From: Prorocentrum cordatum
Taxonomy: Eukaryota; Sar; Dinophyceae; Prorocentrales; Prorocentraceae
DNA: 64,000 nt
Assembly (NCBI GenBank): GCA_963575745.1
Contig: CAUYUJ010015717.1
Location: 1-64,000 of the forward strand
Direction of reading: 5' to 3'
The position numbers and the translations under genes were made by a program. Every line of letters begins with the position of its first letter. Position 1 is the first letter of the stretch. Of this stretch, positions 47,278 to 59,019 are shown in pieces. Under the pieces are notes generated by a model that was not told the DNA's origin, searched no databases, and was given only the letters and a program-made list of their open reading frames with translations.

Positions 47278-47660
47278 CGTTTCTTGTGCAGGAAGTCCTG
47301 AACGGTCGGCCAATCGGCGGCTCCTTCGGACGAGACCCGGAACCACCGAGAAACCGTTTGCCATCGGATGTTCTAGGCGGTTTGCCCATGTTCGGTTTCT
47401 TCGGAGTGGGCCCGAAGACCTCGAGATCGATGTTTTTGCGAAAAGTTCCAGACGGTTCGCACATTTTCGGGTCGTTTGAAGTGGGCCCTAAATTATTTTT
47501 GGCACACGTCCCATTGATTTGGCTACTTTCAGATCGGTCGATAGACTTGTCTGGTCGTCGCATGACCGAACCCGAAAGCTTGTTCGAGAAATTCCGATGC
47601 TGTTTGCTCATTTTCGGGTCAGTACACCGTTTGGGATTTAAAATTTTTAATTGGGACGAG
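47278..47660 (+). repeat. ~76-base tandem repeat, about five copies
   Basis: Units begin near 47278, 47356, 47430, 47505 and 47578. They share GAAA(C/A)CCGTTT, a TTCC..ACGGTT phrase, ATTTTCGGGTC and GTGGGCCC. Read in one frame they give a ~25-residue repeat (VPDGSHIFGSFEVGPK). Coding status is doubtful. Confidence 0.7.
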
Positions 47661-47919
47661 AATCCCGATCCCCCGACCCCGGGCGGGGGTTAGGCCCTGC
47701 CCTTGCATTGTACTGGGCCCCTCCGGCCAAACGGGGCGCTGGGCTGCCCATCGGCGCGCAGACTCTGCCCTCGCGACATCGCCCCCATCCGCTCTCGGGC
47801 CCCGCGAGTCTCATCCTGCGAGCGCCATCCTAGATGGCCCCAGCGAGCACGGTGGCGAAATTTGAGAAACTTTCGGATCGGCGCAGCATGCCCAAAGTTG
47901 GCCTCTATCCTTTTTCATA

Positions 47920-49169
47920 TTGCACCTGCCGCTGCGAGCGGCGCGCAGCCCGACTGCGCCAGCATGCGGGATGAGACCATTGCATCGCTTGTCGGACGGC
48001 GGCGACATCTCGCCGCCCAAGGAGAAGCTCCTCGGACTGGCGAAGGCAGCGGCAGTGAAGTCCCTGCCAGGGCGTCGCGCTACATCCACGAGCACCAGCA
48101 ACGGTTCGGGCGTCACTCCCCGAGCTGGGCCACGGAGACAGAAGGCGTAGCGGCGGCTGGCAATGGCCGCTAGAGCCGCAGCGCCTCCCGATCGATTCCT
48201 CCAGGAGGGGGCGGCGGGTGACGAGGCTAAGGGCGTCTACCGCCGCGAGCTGGACCGCTTCTACGACTGGGCGGAGGAGTAGGGCCGCCCCGCGGGACTG
48301 GTCTCGCTGGCGGCGGCCATGAAGGAGCATGTCTTCTGCGCGTGACAGGAAGGCTACGGGCCGAGCATCGGCCGCGCCGTCTGCTTCGGGCACCTCCTGC
48401 CGGAGTCGAACAACTACGCGCTGGGGCGGGAGCGGCTCAGCGACGTCGAGCGGGCCACTGGGTCAAGAAGGCCCTCGAGGTGGCGAAGGACCAGCGCCTC
48501 AGGAGGTGCTGCTCAACGTGGGCGGCTGGATGCTGGACAACGCTCGTAGCGAGAGCGCGGCGCGCTTGGCCCTGCAGCTGGACGACTACGGGCGCCCGCC
48601 TGAGAGCGTCGAGATGATGATCGGCAACATGCAGCCGCCAGTGTCGGGCGTGCGCGGCTCCGCCTCGCGCGACTGGAATGTCGTCTTTGCCCCCGGTGAG
48701 CTCGGGCTCGTCGCGCAGACCGGCCAGGTCGACGCTCGGCGGTGCTCGGCAGTTCCCCGCGGCCGCGGGCTCCACAGGTGGCCGCCGCGCCGGTGCAGAC
48801 GGCTTTCAAGCAGGGCAGTGGCCGCCGGCCTGGCGTCGTCGAGCCCAAGACCCCGCTCTTTCGCAACCTGACCTTTGCGCAGTGCGAGCGGGACTTCAGG
48901 GCTGCCGCCACAGCTTTCAACTACTGAACGCGACGCCTCGCACCGCGCGCCACGCCGCTCCGTCTCGCGACATCTACCAAAAGCATCGGAATCTGGAGCA
49001 GGTTCGGAGACGTGGCCGCTGGGCCGCCATGAAGAATGCGACCAGGTATGAGCGCCGCGCCAAGCTTCTCAAGCAGCACGTAAAGCTCGATCGCCAGCAG
49101 ATCAGCCGCATGAGCGGCGTCAGCAGCCACTTCCCCGAGGCACTCTTGAGCCGCGTCCGTAACAGCTGA
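47920..49169 (+). pseudogene. tyrosine recombinase (integrase-like), multiply broken
   Basis: The N-terminal core-binding part reads VYRRELDRFYDWAEE, interrupted by TAG at 48280-48282, with a second stop (TGA) near 48344. The frame changes near 48480 to LALQLDDYGRPPESVEMM and RDWNVVFAPGELGLVAQTG. It changes again to give TPRTARHAAPSRDIYQKHRN and RRGRWAAMKNATRYERRAKL. The A-R-H motif, the R-G-R-W segment and the Tyr in TRYER fit the C-terminal catalytic box (HxxR, H/W, Y). The fold and order are those of tyrosine recombinases. The protein cannot be made intact. It is the last ORF before satellite array 2. Confidence 0.68.
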
Positions 49170-49479
49170 TTGCCCCCACCCACTCACCGCCTTCTGCATC
49201 CGTGACTTCGTCCCAGAGTACCAATGTGGGCGACGATATGGGAGGCGCCGAGCTCGGAGACTGAGTGCACCATATCCTTTATCCTGTGGCAAGGATTTCT
49301 TTGGACGGAAAATCTCAGCCGAACAGTTGGCCATCGTGTGCATGCGCAGTCAGTGGGCCCCCGCTGTATAGTCATCATTGCCCTGCGGCACTCCGTTGGC
49401 TTGGGCGCGGGCAGGCTTCCGGAGATGTTCTGGGCGAGCACTGAGCGTCTAGAGGAACGTTCGTTTTTGAACAAATTCC

Positions 49480-49890
49480 AAGAGCTTTGCGGATTGAGGG
49501 CGGGCGGTTTTCAAAATGCGCATCCCCCCCCATCAACGCCGTTTTTTGCGCGATCTTCACGGATTTAGGGCGGGTGGTTTTCAAAATGTGGCGTTCGCCT
49601 CAGCGCCGCTGGTTTTTTGGCGCGACTTTCACGGATTGGGGCCAGGTGGTTATCAAAATGCGGTTTTCGCCCACCGCCGCGCGCACTAGCGGCAAATATT
49701 TGCAGGGAGGCTTCAAGGATTGAGGGCGGGTGGTCTTCAAATCGTGGCTCTCGCTTAACGCCGCGCGCGTTAGTTTTATCTATAAACCAAAAGTAGATGC
49801 ACGAGCTTCACGGATTGAGGGCGGGTGGTTTTCAAACTGTGATTTTCGCTTCAGCGCAGCGCATTCTAATGTCAAGAACCAAAGAAACGT
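49480..49890 (+). repeat. ~80-base satellite, array 2 (about five copies)
   Basis: GGATTGAGGGCGGG-TGGTTTTCAAA units with landmarks at 49500, 49569, 49640, 49725 and 49819. Same unit and orientation as array 1 at 43.9 kb. Confidence 0.9.
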
Positions 49891-51119
49891 TCAACAGTTT
49901 CGCGAGCTTTCATTGCGAATATTCCGTAGACGCTGTTTTAGTGTCAGCGCGCAACAGGTGCCTCGATTCGCGGCGTCGAAGTCCCCGGATTATTGTTCTT
50001 GCACGAGTCAGGATCGTCAGGGCGCAGCGATCAGGTGGATTCGTGGCGCTGTTGCATTGAGAACAGCGTCCTGGTGCGCCTCGGGGTTTTGGCGCGGCTG
50101 CCCCCCCACTAGGCGCGCCCTTCAGTGGAAGAGAACTTATGCGTGGGGCATATGCAGATTGAGGTCAAGGGGGGGTGCATCCCAACATCGTTGGCGAGTC
50201 TTGGGTTTATAGTTGTCCTTCTCTTTTCCTCCTTGTCCGCCTCCTCCTCCCCGCCCTCTCCCCCCTGCGCGCGCGCCCCCAACCTCTCCTTCGAGGCGCA
50301 TTATCTGAGAGAATTCGCCTGGAGTTGTCTGGGCGCGAAAGCGGCGAGACCTAAGCGGGGCCGTCCTGGAGGCGACAGGGGCTGGGGGCCCCGGGAAGCG
50401 ACCGGGCGCGGACGGCCAGCCAAACGATCATTCGGCGGCCCGCAGTCTGAGGAGGAGCAGCAGCAGGAGAGGAGGAGCCCCACTCCTGATTGGAGCCCAG
50501 GCAGGGGCCCAGTGGAGAAGCCGCCCACAGGGATAACGTAACATGAGCGCCCCGACGAGGCACAATAGCCCCAACCCGCGCGAGTCGTCGGCCCAGCGGT
50601 CAAAAAATGCCACGACCCAAAGGCGCGGGCAGCGGAGAAGCAGTCGGGGCGACCCGAGCTCGCAAAGGCGGTAGCGGACATGTTGAGACAGATCCGCGTC
50701 TACGAGTTCTTGATCAACGAGCAGCGCCGTGTTTTTTCATGTTCATTATGCGTTCGTGCGCACGAGGACGCGTTATCCGAGCGCCCCAAAAGTCTCCGTG
50801 GATCCAACCCCTTACGCCAGACGGAGCGACGCAAGGAGAGACTGCGGGTCATGGCAACCATGTGTTACAGAATGTTTGTTTTGTTCGGGCGTCGCCCTGT
50901 AACTTAGTAATTCCGCGTCCTGCGGCCGTGCCCTTTCCCTGTCTGCTTCCTTGCCATGGCCTGTTTGGCTCGAGCAGGTTGCGTTCTCCACGCGTGGGTG
51001 CGCCCTGGCCCCAGGTTCGCGGTGCCCGTCCTCATGGTTGGCCTCGTTCCGGCGCTCGCGGGTCTCCTCTCCCTTGGGGAAAGGCGGAGCTCGAGGTTGG
51101 CGCCCCTCGCCTCGACCGC
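49891..51119. other. no gene recognised
   Basis: GC-rich unique sequence with a pyrimidine stretch (50215-50290). Open frames on both strands are composition-driven. Confidence 0.35.
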
Positions 51120-51830
51120 CGGGCGGTGGCGTTGGGGGGCGGAGGGCCCCGCCGCGTAGGCGACGGATGGCCCCGCGCCCCGCTCGGCCACGAAGCAAGA
51201 CCTCCCCGCGCGCGGCGCGGCTCAGGATGTCGGGGAAGTGAGGCTCATGGCTGAGGCGCTCCATCAAGCCAGCCGCGTCCGGCTGGAGACAGCCAGAGCG
51301 CCCGGCCCCCCGCGCGAATCAATTTCCCCCCGGATGGCGGGGCATTCCTCTGGACCTCGCCGCACGCGGCGCGGCTCAGGATGTCAGGGAAGTGAGTCTC
51401 ATGGCTGAGGCGCTCCATCAAGCCAGCCGCGTCCAGCTGGAGAGAGCCGGAGCACCCGGCCCCCCGCGCGAATCAATCTCACCCCGGATGGCGGGGCATT
51501 CCCCTGGGCCTCCCCACACGCGGCGCGGCTCAGGATGTCGGGGGAGCGAGGCTCATGGCTGAGGCGCTCCATCAAGCCAGCCGCGCCCGGCTGTAGAGAG
51601 CCGGGGCGCCCGGCCCCCCGCGCGAATCAAATTCACCCTGCGTGGTTGGCGGGGCATTCCCCTGGACCCCCCCGCACGCGGCGCGGCTCGGGATTTCGGG
51701 GAAGCGAGGCCCGTGGCTGAGGCGCTCCATCAAGCCAGCCGCGTCCGGCCGGAGAGAGCCGGCGCGCCCGGCCCCCCGCGAGAATCAATCTCACCCCGGA
51801 TGGCGGGGCATTCCCCTGCCCCGGAAGACA
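51120..51830 (+). repeat. 153-base satellite, block 1 (four to five copies)
   Basis: The phrase AGGATGTCGGGG recurs at 51224, 51378, 51531 and 51690 (steps 154, 153, 159). Units contain GAGGCTCATGGCTGAGGCG, CCATCAAGCCAGCCGCG, GAGAGAGCCGG, CGCGCGAATCAA and GGATGGCGGGGCATTCCCC. Confidence 0.93.
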
Positions 51831-52289
51831 AAGCCTCGCGGCTATTCTGGGGCCGCCCTGGTGTGGAACTGTCAGCGATTTTCAAGTGTCTGGTCGTGTC
51901 TATTTTCATGTCCCGCGCATCATATTGTTTATCAATGTTTCGTTTGCGTTGTGATGGTCACGGTGTATATTTTACGAGTTTTAGACATGTTTAGACATTT
52001 TTAGCAACGGAATTAAACATGTTTAGCCACGAATAGCCACAAAATAGCCACGGCATGACATTTAGCCACGTTTAACCATGTTTAGCAACGCTTAGCCATG
52101 TTTAGTCACGGGCGCGAGCGAGTGTTTTGCATGCGCAAATTATAGCCACGCTTAGACACGAAATAAACACGCATGTTTTCTAATCGGAACATGTGCGAAT
52201 GACTGTGTCGAAGCTCCCGAAGCGGTGGAACGCAGCTGAGGCTTGGCCGTCACCTGTGGCAGGAGGAAAAGGAAGACGGAGGAGCAGGC
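51831..52289. other. ~460-base AT-richer insert within the 153-base satellite
   Basis: Interrupts a satellite unit right after CATTCCCCT. It contains TTTAGCCACG, TTTAGCAACG and TTTAGACATG repeats at ~11-base spacing (51970-52170), unlike anything in the flanking satellite. Probably an inserted element; no ORF. Confidence 0.6.
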
Positions 52290-53130
52290 AGAGCCCCGCG
52301 CGAATCAAATTCCCTTTGGGTGGCGGGGCGTTCCCCTTGGACGCGCACGCGGCGCGGCTCAGGATGTCGGGGAAGCGAGACTGATGGCTGAGGCGCCCCA
52401 TCAAGCCAGCCGCGCCCGGCTGGCGAGACACCCGGCCCCCCGCGCGAATCAATTTCACCCTGGGTGGCGGGGCGTCCCCTTGGGCCTCCCCACACGCGGC
52501 GCGGCTCAGGATGTCGGGGAAGTGGGGCTCATCGCTGAGGCGCCCCATCAAGCCAGCCGCGTCTAGCTGGAGAGAGCCGGAGCACCCGGCCCCCCGCGCG
52601 AATCAATTTCACCTTGGATGACGGGGCATCCCCCTGGACCTCCGCGCGGCGCGGCTCAGGATGTCGGGGAAGTGAGGCTCGTGGCTGAGGCGCTCCAAGC
52701 CAGCCGCGTCTGGCTGCATGGATGGCGGGGCATTCCCCTGGACCCCCCCACGCGCGGCGCGGCTCAGGGTGTCGGGGAAGAAAGGCTCATGGCTGAGGCG
52801 CTCCCAGCCAGCCGCGTCTGGCTGGAGAGAGCCGGAGCGCCCGGCCTCCCGCGCGAATCAATTTCACCCCGGATGGCGGGGCATTCTCCTGGACCTCCCC
52901 ACGCGGCGCGGCTCAGGATGTCGGGGGAGTGAGGCTCATGGCTGAGGCGCCCCGTCGAGCCAGCCGCGCCCGGCTGGAGAAAGCCGGAGCACCCGGCCCC
53001 CCACGAGAATCAATTTCACCCTGGGTGGCGGGGCATTCCCCTGGATCTCCCCACGCGCGGCGCGGCTCAGGATGTCGGGGAAGCGAGGCCCAGGGCCGAG
53101 GCGCCCCATCAAGCCAGCCGCGTCCGGCTG
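52290..53130 (+). repeat. 153-base satellite, block 2 (six copies)
   Basis: Landmarks at 52370, 52508, 52658, 52767, 52915 and 53069 (steps 138, 150, 109, 148, 154). Same unit as block 1, including one copy shortened by about 40 bases. Confidence 0.93.
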
Positions 53131-53777
53131 GAGAGACAGCCCCAGCAAGGGGCTCCCGCGCACGCAACCCAGCGCGACGCGGTGGAGGCCGCAAGCCCGG
53201 ACGGCCACGCTGGCAATTGCCAGCGTGGCGATTTGGGGACTTCCCGCCACTTTTAAAGGCAACGGGAAGTCCACAGATGAACCCAGGCTCGTCACCTCTG
53301 TGAACCCCGCCAGGAAGTCCACAGACGAACCTTTCTCGCCGAAGCTCTTCGAGAGGCGGCCCACGCGCGGTCGAGGAAACCCGGAGTTCGAAGGGGAGAA
53401 GCCGCTCGCCCGCAACGAAAGACTTGGCGCGGCCGCCGGAGCCCCGGATGCCTCAAAGGCAGCGGCGAACGGGGCAGCACCCCGACCGCGCTCTCCGTCG
53501 TCAGCGGCCCACCTTTGCCACCGCCCGCCTAACTTTTGCGTGCTCCTTGCTCGCCGCCCGCTCCCCCCCCCGCCGCTGCCCCGCCGCCCTGGCAAGCTAT
53601 CTCGCCCGCCGCCCTGGCCCCCGCCGGCTCAGCCTGCCGCTTCGTCCGCTGCCCCGGCCCGCCGGCCAGTTGCTGCCCTGCCACCGCCCTGCGAGTGGCC
53701 GACCGCTCGACGCGCGCGCGGCCTCCGCGCGGGCGTCTGACGGCATGGCGAGTCGCCCACCCGCGAACGCTCGAAAG

Positions 53778-54400
<623 letters not shown>

Positions 54401-54915
54401 CCTCAGGGGTGCCTTGCAGGTCATTCGCGACCTCGGCATCCACGGTGCAGGTCCGCCGCACTGCCCTTCGCGGCCTGGCATTCACGTGTCGAGCCATTCC
54501 TGCTCCGCTTCGCCTTGCTTGGTTTTCAGGCCAACCCCTTCTCTGAGGTGGTCCCGCACGGGCCCTCCCCTCCGGGTTGCCTCGCAGGTCACTTGTGACC
54601 TTGGCTCCCCTGGGCCCTCAATGCATGGTTTCGCCTGCAGCTCATGCTGGGCCTTCCTCCCCCCTGGGCGCTTGCCTCCGGCGGCCGCCCCGCCTACCTA
54701 CCCCCAGCTGCTGCCTCGCCGCCGCTGGACCTGCCCCCGGCACCCCTCCGCCGCTGCCAGGCCCCCTCTGAGAGGGCCCGGCTTCCGTCTCCCTCTTGCC
54801 CGCGCCGGGCTTCCTCCTCCCTCGCCCGTGCATCGCGGCTTAATTCGCGTACCGTGCATCCCATTCACGCCCCATCGCCAGCGCAGTGACTCTGCCTAGC
54901 CGCCGACCTACAAAG

Positions 54916-54935
54916 TGTGTGTGTGTGTGTGTGTG
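54916..54935. repeat. short GT array
   Basis: About ten GT units; the flanking 54400-55600 has no recognised gene. Confidence 0.85.
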
Positions 54936-55637
54936 CGCCTGTGCTGTTCCGCGCCGTTCCCACTGCGGCTGACGCCCGTCTAACTGCACACACGCGCCAG
55001 GGTCTCCCTCGTTTGGCGCCGTTCTCTAAGCAGTCTGGCTTTCATCCACAACGTTGGGTGCAATCAGTGGGTTTACACATTTGACATATTCGATCGCTAC
55101 TGCGGTCTCACCACATCGCCGGCGGACTGAAACTTTTGAACGTTTGCTCCTTGCTGTCGGTTGGCTGCTGCTCCATCTCCGCGGAAGAGGAAGCGCGCGT
55201 GCGCGTTTGCACCGTTACTTACGCATCGTCCGCTTTCATTTCTTGCAAGGTTCGCCTTGGCCTGTCCGTTGCGAGGACTGCTACGCTTTCCGTTCCAGCG
55301 CGTTCGGCGGCCGCCCGCAGTTCATGTTTGCGCAGCCCCAGTGCCGATTGCGGGCTGATGGCTCGCACTAGAAGCAGCGGTGGAAGAACACAGCGCTCGC
55401 GGCGCCCGCGACTTCGAAATCGTCACCGTTATCGTGTCAGGGTTCCAGAAAGGGGCCGCCTTCGGCGCACCTGAGCTCTCCGTGGAAGGCGGCGGAGCGG
55501 TGATTTGAAGCCAGCGAAAAAGAGAAACTGCGGCGGGTCCGCTGGCGGAGGGTCGGCGGAAAGTTGGCGGAGGGCGGCGGAGAGACGTGGGTTGTCAATG
55601 TGTTTGGGTGCAGGGCTTCAAGAGTTGGACGCGCGTC

Positions 55638-55770
55638 CTCTCCTGCTCGCTCTCCTCCTCCTCCTCCTCCTGCTCCTCCTCCTCCTCGCCTCCTCCTCCT
55701 CCTCCTCCGCCTCCTCCTCCTCCCACGCACATCCTGCTCGCTCTCTCTCTTTCTTCCCTCCCCTCCCTCC
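55638..55770. repeat. pyrimidine (CTC/TCC) tract before an exon
   Basis: CTCCTCCTCC runs to CCCTCCCTCCAG. It may serve as an extended polypyrimidine tract for the acceptor at 55772. Confidence 0.8.
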
Positions 55771-55772
55771 AG

Positions 55773-55908
55773 GCCGCCAGACGTGCCCTGGGTCTGCAAG
55801 GGCGGGGGCCCGCGGAGGTGCAGCCCATGGCTGGTTCACTGGGGTCAGTGCTTGTCGAACGACAAGAGGACGTGCCTGACTGGCGACGAACGGCGCTGTC
55901 AGGAACAG
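55773..55908 (+). CDS. Cys-rich module exon, paralogous to 29687-29899
   Basis: After the CTCCAG acceptor the frame reads PPDVPWVCKGGGPRRCSPWL, then VHWGQCLSNDKRTCLTGDER and RCQEQIE. The spacing C..(L/V)SND..x..C....G..RC.E matches gene X exon 9. The 3' limit is unclear; the open frame runs on to 56106 with less convincing content. Confidence 0.55.
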
Positions 55909-56179
55909 ATCGAGTCCAGAGCCTACTTCGGTGATCGGCGTAATCGAAAACACGGAGCGATTTCGGACGAAGATTGGCAGCAGTTCTTGCCCATTCTGGG
56001 CAGGGCCCGTTGTCGGTGTCGCCGCGGACGGTGTCCATTTGGGACATACTGTGTCGCCTGCCCGAGAGCAGCCGCTAGCGGCGTTTTGGGCACCGTTTGC
56101 TGCTGAGCATCGTGCGCTGTTCCCCTCGCCCGACATGCTGAGGTTGTTAGAGCGATAGAAGAGAGCTCCGGACCCGCCT

Positions 56180-56334
56180 CTAGGGGGCCACCTGCGAACC
56201 GTACCCCTGCCCCCCACGATTTCTGAGGGGGACGGTGGGGTTCACTTCGTTCGAAAGCCCCCATGCAAAGTGACCCCCCCCCCCACCTCAGAAATCGTGG
56301 GGGGCAGGGGTAGGGTTCGCTTGTGGCCCCCTAG
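56180..56334. mobile_element. 155-base MITE with ~50-base terminal inverted repeats
   Basis: The left end CTAGGGGGCCAC and right end GTGGCCCCCTAG lead 52-base arms that match with only about four differences: GCGAACC, TACCCCTGCCCCCCACG and ATTTCTGAGG face their complements. The inner part (GGGGTTCACTT facing AAGTGACCCC) is also paired, so the element folds end to end. CCT flanks both sides (56177-56179, 56335-56337), compatible with a 3-base target duplication. Confidence 0.85.
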
Positions 56335-56540
56335 CCTCGGGCACCCTGCACGCCGCGGTCGCCAGGCCCCAAGGGTCCCAGTGCTCCTTGGGTACCCCGC
56401 CCCGTCTCTTTGACGAAGGGCGTCTGCCTATGGCGACCGCCGGGCCCCCAGGGGCCCGCTGCTCCCTGGGGATCCCGCCTCGCGATCTCGGGAATCGCTC
56501 GAAGCAGCACTGTTTCCACAGCCCTTACTGGCGTGCCCAG

Positions 56541-56728
56541 GTGACGCTCTGGAGTTTGATTGCGGGTCGGACGCCGCCTCCAGCCCGCAGGGGGCCAGCT
56601 GCCAGGCGCTCGGCTCCTGCTCGGAGGAGAGCCAGCTGGCGGGCGCCGCGTCTGGCACCCGCCGCGGCACGGACTCCTCGGAGGGGCTGGTCAAGCAGGT
56701 GCCCCTGGACGTGAGCCGCTGGCTCGAG
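56541..56728 (+). CDS. PPC-like exon
   Basis: The acceptor is GCCCAG. Encodes DALEFDCGSDAASSPQGASC, QALGSCSEESQLAGAASG, then KQVPLDVSRWLE. Cys placement is like the starts of gene X domains. Joins in phase to 56962. Confidence 0.6.
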
Positions 56729-56961
56729 GCCGCCTCGTCTATTGTCCGTCGTCCTCCCTCGTAACCATCGCTCGTGCGTCGTCGTCCCGTGCCCCTGGCA
56801 CCTGCCACGGAGTTCTGCGCCCGTGCCACGAGCGAGCCGCGCGGCCTCGAGGCCACCTCGTCCATTGTCCGTCGTCCCTGCCTGTCGGACCGTCGTTCGT
56901 TCGTCGTGGTGCCGATTCCCTGGCATCCGCCACGGAGCTGTTGCGGGCCGCGCGGCTCGAG
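56729..56961 (+). other. intron made of two tandem ~115-base units, GC-AG
   Basis: CTCGAGG(C/T)C landmarks at 56723, 56846 and 56956 (steps 123, 110). Each unit has CTCGTC(T/C)ATTGTCCGTCGTC and TGGCA.C.GCCACGGAG. The third landmark begins the next exon, so TGGCTCGAG at the donor and CGGCTCGAG at the acceptor are copies of the same exon edge. Excision gives SRWLE|VTSRDGAEG in phase. Confidence 0.65.
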
Positions 56962-57108
56962 GTCACGTCCAGAGATGGCGCCGAGGGGTCCTACATGCTG
57001 TCGGTGGAGGACCCGCAAGCGCACGTTCATCTGCAGGTCGAGGGCCCGCGGTCGCTGACCCTGGTTGACGAGGGTGACGGCGTGGTCAGCATCTCCTGGA
57101 TCTCCGGG
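56962..57108 (+). CDS. PPC-like exon
   Basis: Encodes VTSRDGAEGSYMLSVEDPQA, HVHLQVEGPRSLTLVDEGDG and VVSISWISGE, a clear beta-rich end of a domain (SYMLSVE strand). Loses coding character at the CAT array, so a donor near 57108 is likely. Confidence 0.6.
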
Positions 57109-57121
57109 GAGAAAAGACATT

Positions 57122-57420
57122 GGTAATGATGGTGGTGGTGATGATGGTGATGCTGATGATGACGACGATGATGATGATGCTTTTGAACATCACTGGCATC
57201 ATCACAATCACCGTTGTCATCAGCATCAGCATCATCATCACCATCATCATCACCAGTATCACCATCACCATCGCCATCATCAGCATCAGCATCATTATCA
57301 GCATCAGCATCATCATCATCCGCATCATCATCGTCATCACCATCATCATCAGCAGTATCATCGTCAGCATCATCCTAATAATCATCATCGTCAGCATCAT
57401 CCTAATAATCAAAGCAGCAG
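57122..57420. repeat. CAT/ATG trinucleotide array
   Basis: TGATGATGG turning to CATCATCACC repeats; His- or Met-rich frames are artefacts. Confidence 0.95.
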
Positions 57421-58264
57421 TCGTATCATCAACATGCTAGTAACAATGACGTCAATCTTGAAAACACTATGATACATGACTTGCTGACTTGCTGACTTTT
57501 AAGTATATCAAAAGTCTTCGACCATCCGTCCAGCGTCGCTGGATGCGTAGTGTTTTACTTTCCTGAGCTACTTCCTATCAGGTATCCGCATGTTGCCGCA
57601 ACTTGAGTGTTTATACGAGCTATGGTTCGCAGGACAGCCATTATATACGTGGATTGACGCTTCAATTCCGCTCGGTGTCACGGTTTTTGAACTTTGTGAT
57701 TTCACGATTGTGCCACCTAGCTTGTCATGGTGTTGTTACGTCCGCTCTCACTCCTCCCCTCCCCCCATTGTTCCTCCTCCTCCTGCACTCCTTTTCCTGC
57801 CCCTTCCTTCTCATGATGGATCTGTGACGCTATCTGCATTTGCAGTACACAGCACCGATATTTTCTGCAACGGTCTCCGATGGTCCACGTACACAGCGCA
57901 TCCTTCAGCGCGCAGTGGTTTTCAAACGCGGAGAGTTGCACGGCGGAGTGCAGAAACGACGCCGATTGTGAGTTCCTTTTGGTGCGAGGAGGTTCTTGCT
58001 GCTTCTTCGCCGCAGCACTGCGCCACATTTGACGATTGTTCTTCGCTGCGCAAATATGCAGACGATGCCAGCGACGTCACCACAGATGCCGTGTATGTAG
58101 ATGATACAAGCGGGGGAGGGGGAGCGTCGTTGTGGGGGTGGGCGGGGGCGCGGGTGGAGGAAATGTGCATCGTGATTGTGTTCCACCTTTGTTCAGCTGA
58201 TCGGCGCATGTTCGTGCTGAAACGCACGTTGGCGCTCGAGGCGACCAGCTCAGGGCTCTCTTTT
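57421..58264. other. no gene recognised
   Basis: AT-richer unique sequence between two CAT arrays. A 355-codon open frame starting at 57590 runs through it into the second array; its content is not recognisable. Confidence 0.35.
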
Positions 58265-58562
58265 GAAGTGAGAAAAGTCATCCTCATCATCAGCAGCAGC
58301 ACCAGCATCATCAGCATCATCATCATTATCGGCGTCATAAGCAACGTCATCATCAGCATCATCCCCGTCGTCATAATCAGTATCACCATCGTCGTCATCA
58401 TCATTATCATCACCATCGTCGTCATCACCCTTATCATTGTTAATATCATCATCGTAATCATCATCATCATCGTCATCACCATCACCACCATCACCACCAT
58501 CACCACCATCGTCGCCGTCATCAACATAATCAGCATCATTCAGCAGCATCATCATCGTCATC
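58265..58562. repeat. CAT trinucleotide array
   Basis: CATCATCATC with CGT and ACC variants. Confidence 0.93.
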
Positions 58563-59019
58563 GGAGCGTTGCGTTCGCTGGTCAGCAGCGCACATTGGTC
58601 GTTGTGTCGACTGCAGCGGCATGGTTACGCCTCGAGTGGCAGCTGCAAGGCATGTAGAGACATTGGCACACTTCACCATCGCCACTGGGGATGCCGCAGC
58701 ACGTATGCGGTCCACGGGCTCTCGGTGGACGAGCCTTATACTTGAAGGCCAGGATGGCGTCGTCGGCCGACCCGCTCTGGACAAGGGCCTTGCTGCCGAG
58801 GCGGCTGCCCTGCCCAGGCAGGAGGGGCGACTCAGACCTGTGGTGCTGTGGGCTGGGCGACGTCAACGGGATGGCCACTGGCGCGGTCTACATACTGCGA
58901 CAGCAGCTGCCCTCCCGTCGGTGTCGGTGCGTTGGAAGAGCTCTCTTGAGGGGCAGCGGATTCCTCCGTCTCCATTGCTTGTGTGCGTTGAAAAAACAAG
59001 CAGCTGCTACCGCAAGCGG

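Larger units (their letters stand above)
44953..49890 (+). mobile_element. decayed dinoflagellate-type mobile element with tyrosine recombinase
   Basis: One strand carries in order a Cys-rich membrane ORF (45026-45430), a WHHHVLLYR ORF (45434-46300), an ENP/KPT ORF (about 46390-47080), a 76-base tandem repeat (47278-47660) and a tyrosine recombinase (47920-49169). All but the first are broken by stops or frame changes. Same-orientation arrays of the ~80-base satellite stand on both sides (43.9-44.3 and 49.5-49.9 kb). I associate this ORF order with repeated elements of dinoflagellate genomes, from memory. Tyrosine-recombinase elements such as DIRS or Cryptons are the nearest named classes, but no reverse transcriptase was recognised. 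Confidence 0.65.

Noticed and set aside
43930-49890. Regular spaced repeats considered as CRISPR arrays
   Set aside because: Units are directly adjacent with no unique spacers and diverge along their whole length; these are satellites in a eukaryotic genome.
51120-53130. Open frames of 60-160 codons in the 153-base satellite
   Set aside because: The repeat unit is near a multiple of three, so open frames persist by chance; there is no coding signature.
57590-58657. 355-codon open frame
   Set aside because: Its second half is the CAT array, and the first half has no recognisable content or bias.
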